Notes under the pieces: generated by a model
Told to the model about the DNA's origin: nothing
The model's input: only the letters and a program-made list of their open reading frames with translations
The model's database searches: none
Shown here: piece after piece, positions 15,811 through 24,309 of the stretch
How the letters are laid out: each line of letters begins with the position of its first letter
Numbering within the stretch: position 1 is the first letter of the stretch
Position numbers and translations under genes: made by a program
Assembly (NCBI GenBank): GCA_016871495.1
Contig: VHDF01000041.1
Location: 1-38,080 of the forward strand
Reading direction: 5' to 3'
From: Verrucomicrobiota bacterium
GTDB taxonomy: Bacteria; Verrucomicrobiota; Verrucomicrobiia; Limisphaerales; VHDF01
Length of the DNA stretch: 38,080 nt

Positions 15811-16873
15811 AACGATGCGGGAACGGGGCTTTCGAGGAAGGGGCCCAGCCCAACCTTCGAGGGTTCAAGGTTTTCCTGAGCCAGCGCGTCGAGGAGGCGG
15901 CCTTCCGTCATGATGAAACGTTCGCGTTTGTAGAGCAGATAGTCCCCTCGAACAGGTTCCGGAGTCAGGTTGATCGTGGCGAGATTGGCGCCGCATCGCA
16001 ATCCTCGGCGGTAGCCTTCACCCGGTTGCGCGAGATGGAGAGCGCTGACGGCGGGAATGATCCAGTCCGGCCGGGCAAGTCTTAACAACGCCATGCTGTT
16101 TAACGTCTCGTCGATGCCGGCAGCGCTCGATCCCGCATGCGGGGTTGATTCACCAGGAATAAAGGGGCTGACACTGCAGCCGATGAGCGGCAGCTCGGAG
16201 GCAAGCGAAACCGCGGCCTCGAGCTCCCGGGAGGCGGACTCCGGATCAGGACCCGGGGAGACGAGACTCGCAAGGCCGGCGATGAATCCCGAACTCACTT
16301 TCCAGCCCGCGCCCGCCAGATAGCGAATATGGCGCAATCGCTCCGAAAGGCTGCCCGGCGCCCGTAACGCCTGGTAGTGGCCGGGGTCGGCGGACTCAAA
16401 CTTCATGATGTAAATCGAGGCACCGGCCTCCCGCAAAGCCTCGTAAAGTTCCGTGTCCAGGGTGCCCAAACATACGCTGACGCCCAAGGTGCCGCTTTCC
16501 TTGAGCCAGCGAATCAGAGGCAGCGCCACTTCTCGAACCGCGATGGGATCTTCTCCCGCCTGAAGATTCACGTCGGTAATGCTGGAGGGCCGGTGATCAA
16601 GCAGCAACTCGGCGAGGTCCTCGGCCCGCGCCCTGAATCTCGGCAGGGCCTTATGATCGCGCCGCATGCCGCAATAATCGCAGTTCTCCCGGCAAAAGTT
16701 GGATATCTCTCAATCACCGCGCGAACGAACACCTTGTTGCCAAAGCGCGCACGGGTGGCCTCACGGGCCTCCTCATGCAATGCCTCCTGAGCCAAGCCGG
16801 AAGCCAGGAACTGCTCCCGGCGGGCGGAGGAGGAAGGCACATGCACACCGCGAGTTAAAGCTCCTCCTGCCAT
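15807..16873 (-). pseudogene. HydE-like radical SAM gene with a frameshift
   Basis: The first ~55 codons from ATG 16873 encode a HydE/BioB-family N-terminus ending GNKVFVRAVIE. The expected continuation, ISNFCRENCDYCGMRRD with the Cx3Cx2C iron-sulfur motif, is present but in another frame. A run of CT repeats at 16706-16711 (plus strand; GAGAGA on the coding strand) contains two extra bases. Downstream, the frame ending at 15807 carries family blocks including LQAGED, KFESADPGHYQALR and GANLATINLTPEPVRGDY, which match the HydE/PylB/BioB barrel. A gene called only from the internal ATG at 16667 would lack the cluster cysteines. Its stop overlaps the PQQ-protein start. It is either a recent frameshift, programmed frameshifting, or a base-calling error. 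No [FeFe]-hydrogenase genes are in the window. Confidence 0.8.
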
Positions 16874-16994
16874 GCGGGCAACGGAATTATGAGCCCGCTT
16901 CCAGCCTCATCCCAAACACCGTCACCCCGCCACAGCGGAGACGGAAAAGCTTTTTTCTTGGTTCGCCGCCCGTCTTCAACTCTAGTCTTCGGGC

Positions 16995-17921
16995 ATGTCG
17001 AAAACCGCACTCGGAAGGGGCCTTGGAGCGCTGTTAGGCGGCGCCCAACCCTCCAAGCCAGCCGCCCCGCCCCCGCCCTCGTCCGCCCCGGCGGCGGCCC
17101 CCGCGGAAAACACGGGCTTGGCGAAACTCAAGCTGGAATCGATTCGCCCCTGTCCCCTGCAACCGAGGAAGCATTTTTCAGAAGACTCGCTCGCGGAATT
17201 GGCGGCCTCCCTCAAAGAGAACGGCTTGATCCAGCCCCTGGTGGTCCGCCCCCGCGGCGGTTCTTACGAGTTGATTGCGGGCGAGCGTCGCTGGCGCGCC
17301 GCCCAGCAGGCGGGATTTCAGGAAGTCCCGGCCTGGATCCGCGATGCCTCGGACCGCGAGGTGCTCGAAATGGCGTTGGTGGAAAATCTGCAACGGGAAA
17401 ACCTCAACCCCGTGGAAGAAGCGGCGGGGTTCGCTCAACTGCTGTCCCAGTTTCAACTGCGACAGGAAGACGTGGCCGCAAAAGTGGGCAAAAGCCGGGT
17501 CCATGTGGCCAACACCCTCCGCCTGCTTCGGTTGCCCCAGGAGGTGCTCGCGCATTTGCGGGACGGCAGAATTTCAGCGGGCCACGCGAAAGCCATCCTC
17601 GCGCTCAACTCGGCCGAGGAACAGCGCCTGGCCTGCGACAAGATCATTCGCGACGGATTGACGGTCCGAGCAGCGGAGGATCTTGCGCAACGATTGTCCG
17701 CGGGCGCCCACCCGGATTCCAGCCGGCGAAGCGGGCGAAGAGGAAACGCCGCGGGAGGAGGCAACCCACATGCCGCCCGCCTCGAGTCGCGCCTGCAGGA
17801 ACGCTTCCAAACCCGCGTCCGTCTTCGCTACCGGCAGGGGAAAGGCTCCATCGAAATTCAGTTTTTCTCGGACGAGGATCTGGAGCGTGTCTTGGGTGCG
17901 GTGGGATTGAATCCCGAGTAG
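16995..17921 (+). CDS. parB: ParB/Spo0J-family chromosome partition protein
   Basis: A 308-residue CTP-dependent clamp that loads at parS and helps segregate the chromosome. The N-terminal ALGRGLGALL is the ParA-stimulating peptide, followed by a Pro/Ala linker. The CTPase/arginine-patch domain has GERRWRA (96-102) and ENLQRENLNP (130-139). A helix-turn-helix follows (about 155-185), and a C-terminal dimerisation domain ends the protein. No parA lies beside it: the divergent upstream neighbour is the radical SAM gene and the downstream one is a sugar-type kinase. I saw no parS-like palindrome (TGTTTCACGTGAAACA type) in the window. It ends with TAG. Confidence 0.94.
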   Translation: MSKTALGRGLGALLGGAQPSKPAAPPPPSSAPAAAPAENTGLAKLKLESIRPCPLQPRKHFSEDSLAELAASLKENGLIQPLVVRPRGGSYELIAGERRWRAAQQAGFQEVPAWIRDASDREVLEMALVENLQRENLNPVEEAAGFAQLLSQFQLRQEDVAAKVGKSRVHVANTLRLLRLPQEVLAHLRDGRISAGHAKAILALNSAEEQRLACDKIIRDGLTVRAAEDLAQRLSAGAHPDSSRRSGRRGNAAGGGNPHAARLESRLQERFQTRVRLRYRQGKGSIEIQFFSDEDLERVLGAVGLNPE

Positions 17922-17926
17922 GTTGA

Positions 17927-19126
17927 ATGGTTCGTCCTTCCATCATGAACACATCCCCAATCGCCAAAGCCTCGACGCGTCCCGATCCCGAAACGTTGCG
18001 AGAACGTTGCGGACGGCGGCTGTCCGAGGCTGGACCCGCCCTGAATCGCTTGAAGGTGTTCGCCGGGTTCGACGGATTCGTGGACCGGATCATCCATGTC
18101 GTGGATCAGCGCGAAAATGCGGAGCGATTCTCGCGGTTGCCGACCATCGAACGTTTCGCCTCCCGCGCGGCGGCGGCGGCCGGCAAGAGCACGAACTTCG
18201 AACTGGTCCAACAGCAGATCAAGCTCGGGGGCAACGGCCCTATCCTGGCCAACGCGCTGGCAACGTTTGGCGCCCGTTTGACGTATGTCGGCGCGCTGGG
18301 CTGGCCGTCGGCGCACCCCGTGTTCGCGCCGTTCACCGAGCGCGCCCAAGTGCACAGCGTGGCGGATCCAGGACTCACCGATGCGCTGGAGTTCGAAGAC
18401 GGCAAACTCATTCTGAGCAAGTGCGATCACTTGCGCGACGTCAACTGGCCGAATCTGGAAGCCCGCTTCGGCCGCGAACGTCTCGCCGAAGCATTCGCCT
18501 CCTCCGAGCTCGTGGCGTTCGTCAATTGGACGATGCTCCCGGCCATGAGCGACATCTGGGAAACCCTCCAGCGCGAACTCATGCCCCAGTTGTCCGGACC
18601 TCCCCGCCGCCTGTTTCTGGACCTCGCGGACCCGGAAAAAAGGCGTCGGGAGGACATTCGAAGAGCCCTGGAACTCATGGTTCGATTTCGCGGGCCGTTC
18701 AACGTCACGCTGGGCCTGAACGAGAAGGAAGCGGGGGAACTCGCCAAGGTTCTGGAATTACCCCCTCGTCCGCGAACCGAGGAAGGCTTGGCGGAGCTCG
18801 CACAGGCCTTGCACGAGAAGATCGGCGTGGACACCTTGGTCATTCATCCCGTTCGTTACGCGCTGACGGCTTCGCCGAGCGGCGTGGAGGTCGTCCAGGG
18901 TCCTTTCGTGCCGAATCCCAAAATCACCACCGGTGCCGGCGACCATTTCAACGCGGGGTTCTGCCTCGGTCAAATGCTGGGGTTCAGCGACGCCGAGTCA
19001 TTGCTCATGGGAGTGACGACCAGCGGCCATTATGTGCGAACGGCGCAAAGCCCGACCCACCAGGACCTGCTCGCCATGTGGAAGCAATGGCCCGGCGCAG
19101 GATCCGCTGCAGTGTCTAGACCATGA
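17927..19126 (+). CDS. PfkB-family carbohydrate kinase
   Basis: A 399-residue ribokinase/PfkB-fold enzyme. The substrate-binding side has GGNGPILANAL (101-111). The C-terminal signature TTGAGDHFNAG (334-344) holds the anion hole and catalytic Asp339. These enzymes phosphorylate sugars or nucleosides using ATP; the substrate here is not clear, and the length is about 80 residues above a typical ribokinase. The gene starts 5 bp after parB, so it is probably co-transcribed. ATG 17945 is an alternative start; neither has a good Shine-Dalgarno sequence. Confidence 0.87.
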   Translation: MVRPSIMNTSPIAKASTRPDPETLRERCGRRLSEAGPALNRLKVFAGFDGFVDRIIHVVDQRENAERFSRLPTIERFASRAAAAAGKSTNFELVQQQIKLGGNGPILANALATFGARLTYVGALGWPSAHPVFAPFTERAQVHSVADPGLTDALEFEDGKLILSKCDHLRDVNWPNLEARFGRERLAEAFASSELVAFVNWTMLPAMSDIWETLQRELMPQLSGPPRRLFLDLADPEKRRREDIRRALELMVRFRGPFNVTLGLNEKEAGELAKVLELPPRPRTEEGLAELAQALHEKIGVDTLVIHPVRYALTASPSGVEVVQGPFVPNPKITTGAGDHFNAGFCLGQMLGFSDAESLLMGVTTSGHYVRTAQSPTHQDLLAMWKQWPGAGSAAVSRP

Positions 19127-19223
19127 GGAATGCGATCGTGAACAACGTTGCCGGGCAGAGCGAATTTCGACCACTGTCCAAAGCCCAGCCGGCCCGCGCC
19201 TCTCGTCCCGGCTTCCATGGAGT

Positions 19224-19796
19224 ATGATTCGACCCGTCGTTCATTACGGAGAGCCCATCCTGCGCCAAAAAGGAAAGCCTGTGGGCGAAATCACCGCGGA
19301 GGTGCGCGCCTTCGTCGCGGATCTTTTCGACACGATGTATGAAGCGAAAGGCATCGGCCTGGCCGCCCAACAGGCGGGACGCGCCTGGCAGATCTTCATC
19401 ATCGACGTGCGCGGCGTCACCGACCGCCCTTCCACCATCGAGTGGGAGGGCCACCCTCCAGAAGTCGAACGATGCATGCCGCTCGTCTTTATCGATCCCA
19501 AAGTCCGCCCCCTGGGCGCCGAGGCGGCCGGTCCGGAAGGCTGCCTGAGTTTTCCGGAACTTTATGCGGACATTTCGCGTCCGGAATCCACGGAGGTGGA
19601 AGCCAGGGACTTGGATGGCAATCCATTCCGCTTCCGTTGCGGAGGGTTATTGGCCAGGGCGATTCAGCATGAGTATGATCATTTGCAGGGTGTCCTTTTC
19701 ATCGATCGCATGTCGAGAAAGACGCGCGAGGAATTGAAAGCGGACATCGACGAGATTCAGGCCGAAACGAAACGCCGGATCAAAGGCGCGGGATGA
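19224..19796 (+). CDS. def: Peptide deformylase
   Basis: A 190-residue metalloenzyme that removes the N-formyl group from new proteins. All three family motifs are intact: GIGLAAQQ (43-50), EGCLS (105-109, metal ligand Cys107) and HEYDH (149-153, two His ligands and the catalytic Glu). I choose ATG 19224 (MIRPVVHYGEPIL) because it matches the family N-terminus; an in-frame extension back to 19032 would overlap the kinase gene. Its stop overlaps the ATG of hrpA (ATGA). Confidence 0.96.
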   Translation: MIRPVVHYGEPILRQKGKPVGEITAEVRAFVADLFDTMYEAKGIGLAAQQAGRAWQIFIIDVRGVTDRPSTIEWEGHPPEVERCMPLVFIDPKVRPLGAEAAGPEGCLSFPELYADISRPESTEVEARDLDGNPFRFRCGGLLARAIQHEYDHLQGVLFIDRMSRKTREELKADIDEIQAETKRRIKGAG

Positions 19797-22700
19797 ACCC
19801 GGCGCGGGTTGACGCCATCAAAGCCATCCTGCCGCGCACCATGCTGGCGGACTGGGTTCGCCTCGGTTCGCGTCTGGCGCGACTGTTGAAGGACACGCGC
19901 CACACGGGTCACCACGAGGAAATGCTCGATCGACTGTGGGCGGAAGCGCTCGCCTCACGCGACCGCCGGGCACGGCGCGCAGCCACGCCGCTGACCCTCG
20001 ATTATCCTGCCGATCTTCCCATCACCGCGCGCAAGGACGAGATCGTGGACGCGCTCCGCAACCATCCCGTGGTGGTCATCGCGGGAGAGACGGGTTCGGG
20101 GAAAACGACCCAGCTGCCCAAGATGTGCCTGGAGGCGGGGTTGGGAATCGAGGCCCTCGTCGGATGCACCCAGCCCAGGCGCGTGGCCGCCCTTTCCATT
20201 TCCCGGCGGCTGGCCGAGGAACTCCATGTGGAGTGGGGTCAGGAAGTCGGATGCAAAATCCGGTTTGACGATCGTTCCACCGAACGAACGCGAGTGAAAC
20301 TCATGACCGACGGCATCCTGCTGGCGGAGGTGCAAAGCGATCCACAGCTCTCCCAGTACAACGCCGTGATCATCGACGAAGCTCACGAACGAAGCCTGAA
20401 CATCGATTTCCTCCTCGGATGGCTGCTGCAGCTCTCGACGCAACGCCCGGACCTGAGGATCATCATCACCTCCGCCACCATCGACACGGGCGCGTTCTCT
20501 CGCGCCTTCAACAACGCCCCGGTCATCGAGGTTTCCGGACGCGCCTATCCCGTGGAAGTCAGGCACGCCCCGCCCGCGCCCGCCGAGGAGGAGGAGGATG
20601 CGCCCGAGTTGGTGGAAGCCGCGATCGCAGCCGTGCGCCAAATCCTCTCCGAATCATCCCAGGGAGACATCCTGGTCTTCATGCCAGGCGAAAGGGAAAT
20701 CCGGGAAATGCAGGAGGCCCTTCAAGCCCGGCGCGAGGAGCCGTTGGAGATTGTTCCGCTCTACGCAAGGCTCAGCGCGGGGGAGCAGGAACGCGCCTTT
20801 GCACCCAGCCTCTCCCGCAAAGTCATTCTCGCCACGAATATCGCGGAAACCTCTTTGACACTGCCCGGCATCCGTTACGTGGTGGACTCGGGACTGGCAC
20901 GGATCAGCCGTTACAACCCAAGAACCCGCACCCGTCGCCTGCCCATCGAACCAGTCTCCCAAAGCAGCGCCAATCAACGCCGCGGACGGGCCGGACGCGT
21001 GCAAGCCGGCGTCTGCATCCGGCTCTATTCCGAGGACGACTTCGCGGCCCGCCCCGAATTCACCCAGCCCGAAATTCAACGCTCCAATCTGGCGGAAGTC
21101 ATCCTTCGGATGCGGACTTTCTCCCTGGGACGCATTGAAACGTTTCCTTTCCTCAACCCCCCCTCCCCTTCCGCGATCGACGGCGGCTATAAACTCCTTC
21201 AGGAACTCGGAGCCCTCGATGACCAACGCGAGCTGACTCCTCTGGGACGGCGCCTTGGACGCCTCCCCATCGACCCCACCCTCGGACGGATGCTGCTGCA
21301 AGCCCTCGAGGAGCGCGCCACCCGCGAGGTCCTCATCCTCGCCTGCGGACTCAGCATCCAGGATCCGCGGGAACGACCCCATGCTCAAAAAGAGGCGGCG
21401 GAAGCAGCCCACCGCCGCTGGACGGACGCTCGATCCGATTTCATGTCGTTCCTGGTTCTCTGGGAAAAGATAGACGAGGCTTGGAAGGGCTTTCGTTCCC
21501 AGAGGGAGCGGCGCAAGTTTTGCAAAGCTCACTTTATCTCCTACACGCGCGTGGTCGAGTGGCGCGATTTGCATCAACAACTGCTCGAAATCCTGCGCGA
21601 CCAGGAACCTTGGAACGAAAACGAGGCCAGGGCGGAACACGAAGCGGTGCATCGATGCGTGCTCGCCGGATTTGCGGGCCAGGTCGCCCGGCGACTCGAC
21701 AAAAATCGCTATCAAACCGCAGCGGGCAAAGAGGCGATCCTTTTTCCAGGATCCGCGCTCTATGATCGCACTTTGGCACTCAGCGGTCCGGCGAGGGGAC
21801 ACGGCCAGCCCGCCACCCGCACCAAATCACGGCAGCCGGAGTGGATCGTGGCCGGGGAAATGGTGGAAACGTCCCAGCTCTTCCTTCGCAGTGCCGGAGC
21901 CATCGATCCAAACTGGATCATGGCGGTGGCTCCCCACTTGTGTCGCTCGGAATACGTCAATCCACATTGGAGTCCCGAGGCGGGCAAAGTCCTGGCGGAG
22001 CAAGTCGTGAGGTTGAACGGCTTGGAGCTTTTCCGAAGGAAAGCCGCTTACGAAAACATCGCTCCGGAAAAGGCACGCGATCTGTTCGTCCGTCATGCCC
22101 TGGTCGAGGAGCAGTGGGAAAGCCCGTCGTCCCGGCAGGCGCGCGGATCTCTGGTCGCCCGCCGAAATCCGACGCAACACCAACTCCTCGAGGCTTCGGA
22201 GGAAGCCGATCCGGCGCCCCGATCCGGGCCACCCTTTCTCGAACACAACCGGTCGATCCGGCACAGAATCGAAACCTGGCAAACACGGGTGCGGCGACAC
22301 GATCTGGGCGACCTGGACGAAGCCCTGTTCCAATTCTACCGCAGCAGGCTGCCGGTCCTGTCCTCGCGGCACGCTCTCTTGAAATGGCTGCGCGAAGAGG
22401 GACGCGGCTCGATTCTTCAAGCAACCGTTGAAGATGTCGCGGGTGACCTGGCTTTGGATTTTGACACGGAAGCCTTCCCGGACGAAGTGAGCCTCGCGGG
22501 AGAAATGCTGCGAGCATCCTATGCTTACGCCCCCGGAGAAGCCCACGACGGGGCCACGCTGTCCGTGCCCTTCAGCCTCGCGTCCGCTTTGAGCGGCTCC
22601 CAACTGAGTTGGGCCATTCCCGGACAGCGCCGGGAGATCGCCATGGAATACCTGCGCGCCTTGCCCAAGGCTCTCCGCAAAGAATTGATGCCCCTGGCGG

Positions 22701-23932
22701 CCAAAGCGGAAGCCATCGCCTCGGAACTTCAGCCCTCGAAGGGCACGCTCGCCGCCGAACTTGCCCAATTCCTGTGGAAGCGATTCGGAGTCCGCGTCGC
22801 TCCCGAGGCCTGGGACGCGGAAGCCATTCCACCGCATTTGCGCCCCCGCGTCGAGGTGGTTGATGCGTCGGGCAAAGTGCTGGGGGCGGGGCGGGTGTGG
22901 GAGACTCTCCAAACCGCTGCCTCACGCGAGACGGTCGCTTCCGGCGGCGAAGGCCGGATAGACCATGATCCCTGGCCGCAAGCGGTGGCTCGCTGGGAAC
23001 GGCACGATTTGAAGGCCTGGACCGTCGGCGACTTGCCCGAAGTCATGGAAATCGGAATCGCGCACGGACGCGCGTTGAAGGCATGGCCTGGATTCGAGTG
23101 GGAACAAGGTGTGCTCTCGTTGCGCATGTTCCGCTCCGCCGACTTGGCTCGCGCCTCCACGGAACGAGCGCTGCCTTCCATGATGGAGCGCGAACTCCAA
23201 AAGGATCTGGCGTGGTCGCGTCAGGATCTGCGGGCGTTGGAGCCTTCACGTCACTTCCTGGCGGGATGGATTTCCATGGATCAACTGCAGGAAGACGCAT
23301 GGGATTGGCTGAAACGCCTGGTGACCTCGGGCCGTTCCCTGCCGGCGCTGCGCCAGCGGGCCTTCATCGAACTGGCCGCGGCGGCGCGGGCGCAATTACG
23401 CACGGAGACGTCGGGTTTGCCGCGTCGGATCAACGAGATTTTGCGAGCTCGGTCGGAGACGCTGGCCGTCCTGAGGCGCGTGGCCGGGGCGCGCGAAGAC
23501 CCGGGCCGGCCCAAACGCGTGTTGCGCGACTTCTCGCAATTGGAGTCCCCCAGGTCAGCCGTGGAAACCCGCCATCCTTTGCGTGGTGACCTCGATTCCC
23601 TGGTGCCCGGCGACTTCCTGCGGCATTATTCGCGGGAGGAACTGGATCATCTGCCTCGCTATGTAAAGGCCCTGCAAGTCAGGGCCGAACGCGCGGCCTT
23701 GAACCCCGCCAAGGACGCCGAGCGTGCCCTTCTGGTTGAACCCTGGGAAAGACTGCTGACGCGAGTGGCTTTGGAGGCCACCGGGAATCCCAGCCGGCGC
23801 ATCCCGGTGGAAACTTTCCGCCGACTGATCTTCGAGTATCGAGTTTCCGTTTTTGCGCAAGAATTGGGAACGTCCATTCCGGTCTCGCCCAAACGGCTGC
23901 ACGAGGCGCACTTGCACCTATTTCAACCTTGA
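19793..23932 (+). CDS. hrpA: ATP-dependent RNA helicase HrpA
   Basis: A 1379-residue DEAH-box helicase of the length usual for HrpA. Motif I is GETGSGKT (98-105), motif II DEAH (195-198), motif III SAT (227-229) and motif VI QRRGRAGR (395-402). These are followed by the winged-helix/ratchet region and the long C-terminal HrpA-specific domain. In E. coli HrpA acts on mRNA cleavage and on rescue of stalled or collided ribosomes. Here it is translationally coupled to def, which also acts on translation. Intact; ends with TGA, 35 bp before the kinase gene. Confidence 0.96.
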   Translation: MNPARVDAIKAILPRTMLADWVRLGSRLARLLKDTRHTGHHEEMLDRLWAEALASRDRRARRAATPLTLDYPADLPITARKDEIVDALRNHPVVVIAGETGSGKTTQLPKMCLEAGLGIEALVGCTQPRRVAALSISRRLAEELHVEWGQEVGCKIRFDDRSTERTRVKLMTDGILLAEVQSDPQLSQYNAVIIDEAHERSLNIDFLLGWLLQLSTQRPDLRIIITSATIDTGAFSRAFNNAPVIEVSGRAYPVEVRHAPPAPAEEEEDAPELVEAAIAAVRQILSESSQGDILVFMPGEREIREMQEALQARREEPLEIVPLYARLSAGEQERAFAPSLSRKVILATNIAETSLTLPGIRYVVDSGLARISRYNPRTRTRRLPIEPVSQSSANQRRGRAGRVQAGVCIRLYSEDDFAARPEFTQPEIQRSNLAEVILRMRTFSLGRIETFPFLNPPSPSAIDGGYKLLQELGALDDQRELTPLGRRLGRLPIDPTLGRMLLQALEERATREVLILACGLSIQDPRERPHAQKEAAEAAHRRWTDARSDFMSFLVLWEKIDEAWKGFRSQRERRKFCKAHFISYTRVVEWRDLHQQLLEILRDQEPWNENEARAEHEAVHRCVLAGFAGQVARRLDKNRYQTAAGKEAILFPGSALYDRTLALSGPARGHGQPATRTKSRQPEWIVAGEMVETSQLFLRSAGAIDPNWIMAVAPHLCRSEYVNPHWSPEAGKVLAEQVVRLNGLELFRRKAAYENIAPEKARDLFVRHALVEEQWESPSSRQARGSLVARRNPTQHQLLEASEEADPAPRSGPPFLEHNRSIRHRIETWQTRVRRHDLGDLDEALFQFYRSRLPVLSSRHALLKWLREEGRGSILQATVEDVAGDLALDFDTEAFPDEVSLAGEMLRASYAYAPGEAHDGATLSVPFSLASALSGSQLSWAIPGQRREIAMEYLRALPKALRKELMPLAAKAEAIASELQPSKGTLAAELAQFLWKRFGVRVAPEAWDAEAIPPHLRPRVEVVDASGKVLGAGRVWETLQTAASRETVASGGEGRIDHDPWPQAVARWERHDLKAWTVGDLPEVMEIGIAHGRALKAWPGFEWEQGVLSLRMFRSADLARASTERALPSMMERELQKDLAWSRQDLRALEPSRHFLAGWISMDQLQEDAWDWLKRLVTSGRSLPALRQRAFIELAAAARAQLRTETSGLPRRINEILRARSETLAVLRRVAGAREDPGRPKRVLRDFSQLESPRSAVETRHPLRGDLDSLVPGDFLRHYSREELDHLPRYVKALQVRAERAALNPAKDAERALLVEPWERLLTRVALEATGNPSRRIPVETFRRLIFEYRVSVFAQELGTSIPVSPKRLHEAHLHLFQP

Positions 23933-23967
23933 CTCCGAGGACGGCCTGTTGAGCAAATGAGGGCACG

Positions 23968-24261
23968 ATGAGCCTCTCCGAACCGGCGGCGCTATTGGAA
24001 TATCTCCCAGCCCCGGCGTTCCTGACTGACCCCACCGGACGCGTGTCTTCCATCAATGCCCAGGCCCGCAGGGCCTTGCCCTGGCTCGGCGCGGAGGTCG
24101 TGGGACAATGGCTGACGGCCCTGGCGGCACCCGAAGACTTTCGAACCATCGAGCGCTACTTGCAGGAATGGGCGGATTCAAATCGAGCGACCGGCCTTCC
24201 GATCCCACCCGCCCGGACGGTGACCCTGCGGACCGTTCGTTTCGATCCCAACCCCATCTGA
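23968..24261 (+). pseudogene. N-terminal PAS segment of the histidine kinase, cut off by an in-frame TGA
   Basis: Ninety-seven codons from ATG 23968, with a GAGGG sequence shortly upstream, encode a PAS-like segment (LLEYLPAPAFLTDPTGRV...VRFDPNPI). It ends at TGA 24259-24261. The same frame then continues (SDRGELTGHLWRC...) without another stop into the second PAS domain and the kinase. In many PAS domains a Trp fits just before SDRGELxG, so TGG changed to TGA is a reasonable reading. I infer that this was, or functionally still is, the N-terminus of the kinase that follows. Confidence 0.7.
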
Positions 24262-24309
24262 AGTGATCGCGGCGAGCTCACGGGCCACCTCTGGCGCTGC
24301 TCCCCTTCC

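Noticed and set aside
10837-16873. Pyrrolysine system: in-frame TAGs near a HydE/PylB-superfamily radical SAM gene
   Set aside because: No pylS, pylT, pylC or pylD is in the window. The cysteine region (NFCRENCDYCGMRRD) looks like HydE rather than PylB. The radical SAM gene is itself frameshifted, and known Pyl proteins are methylamine methyltransferases, not acetyltransferases.
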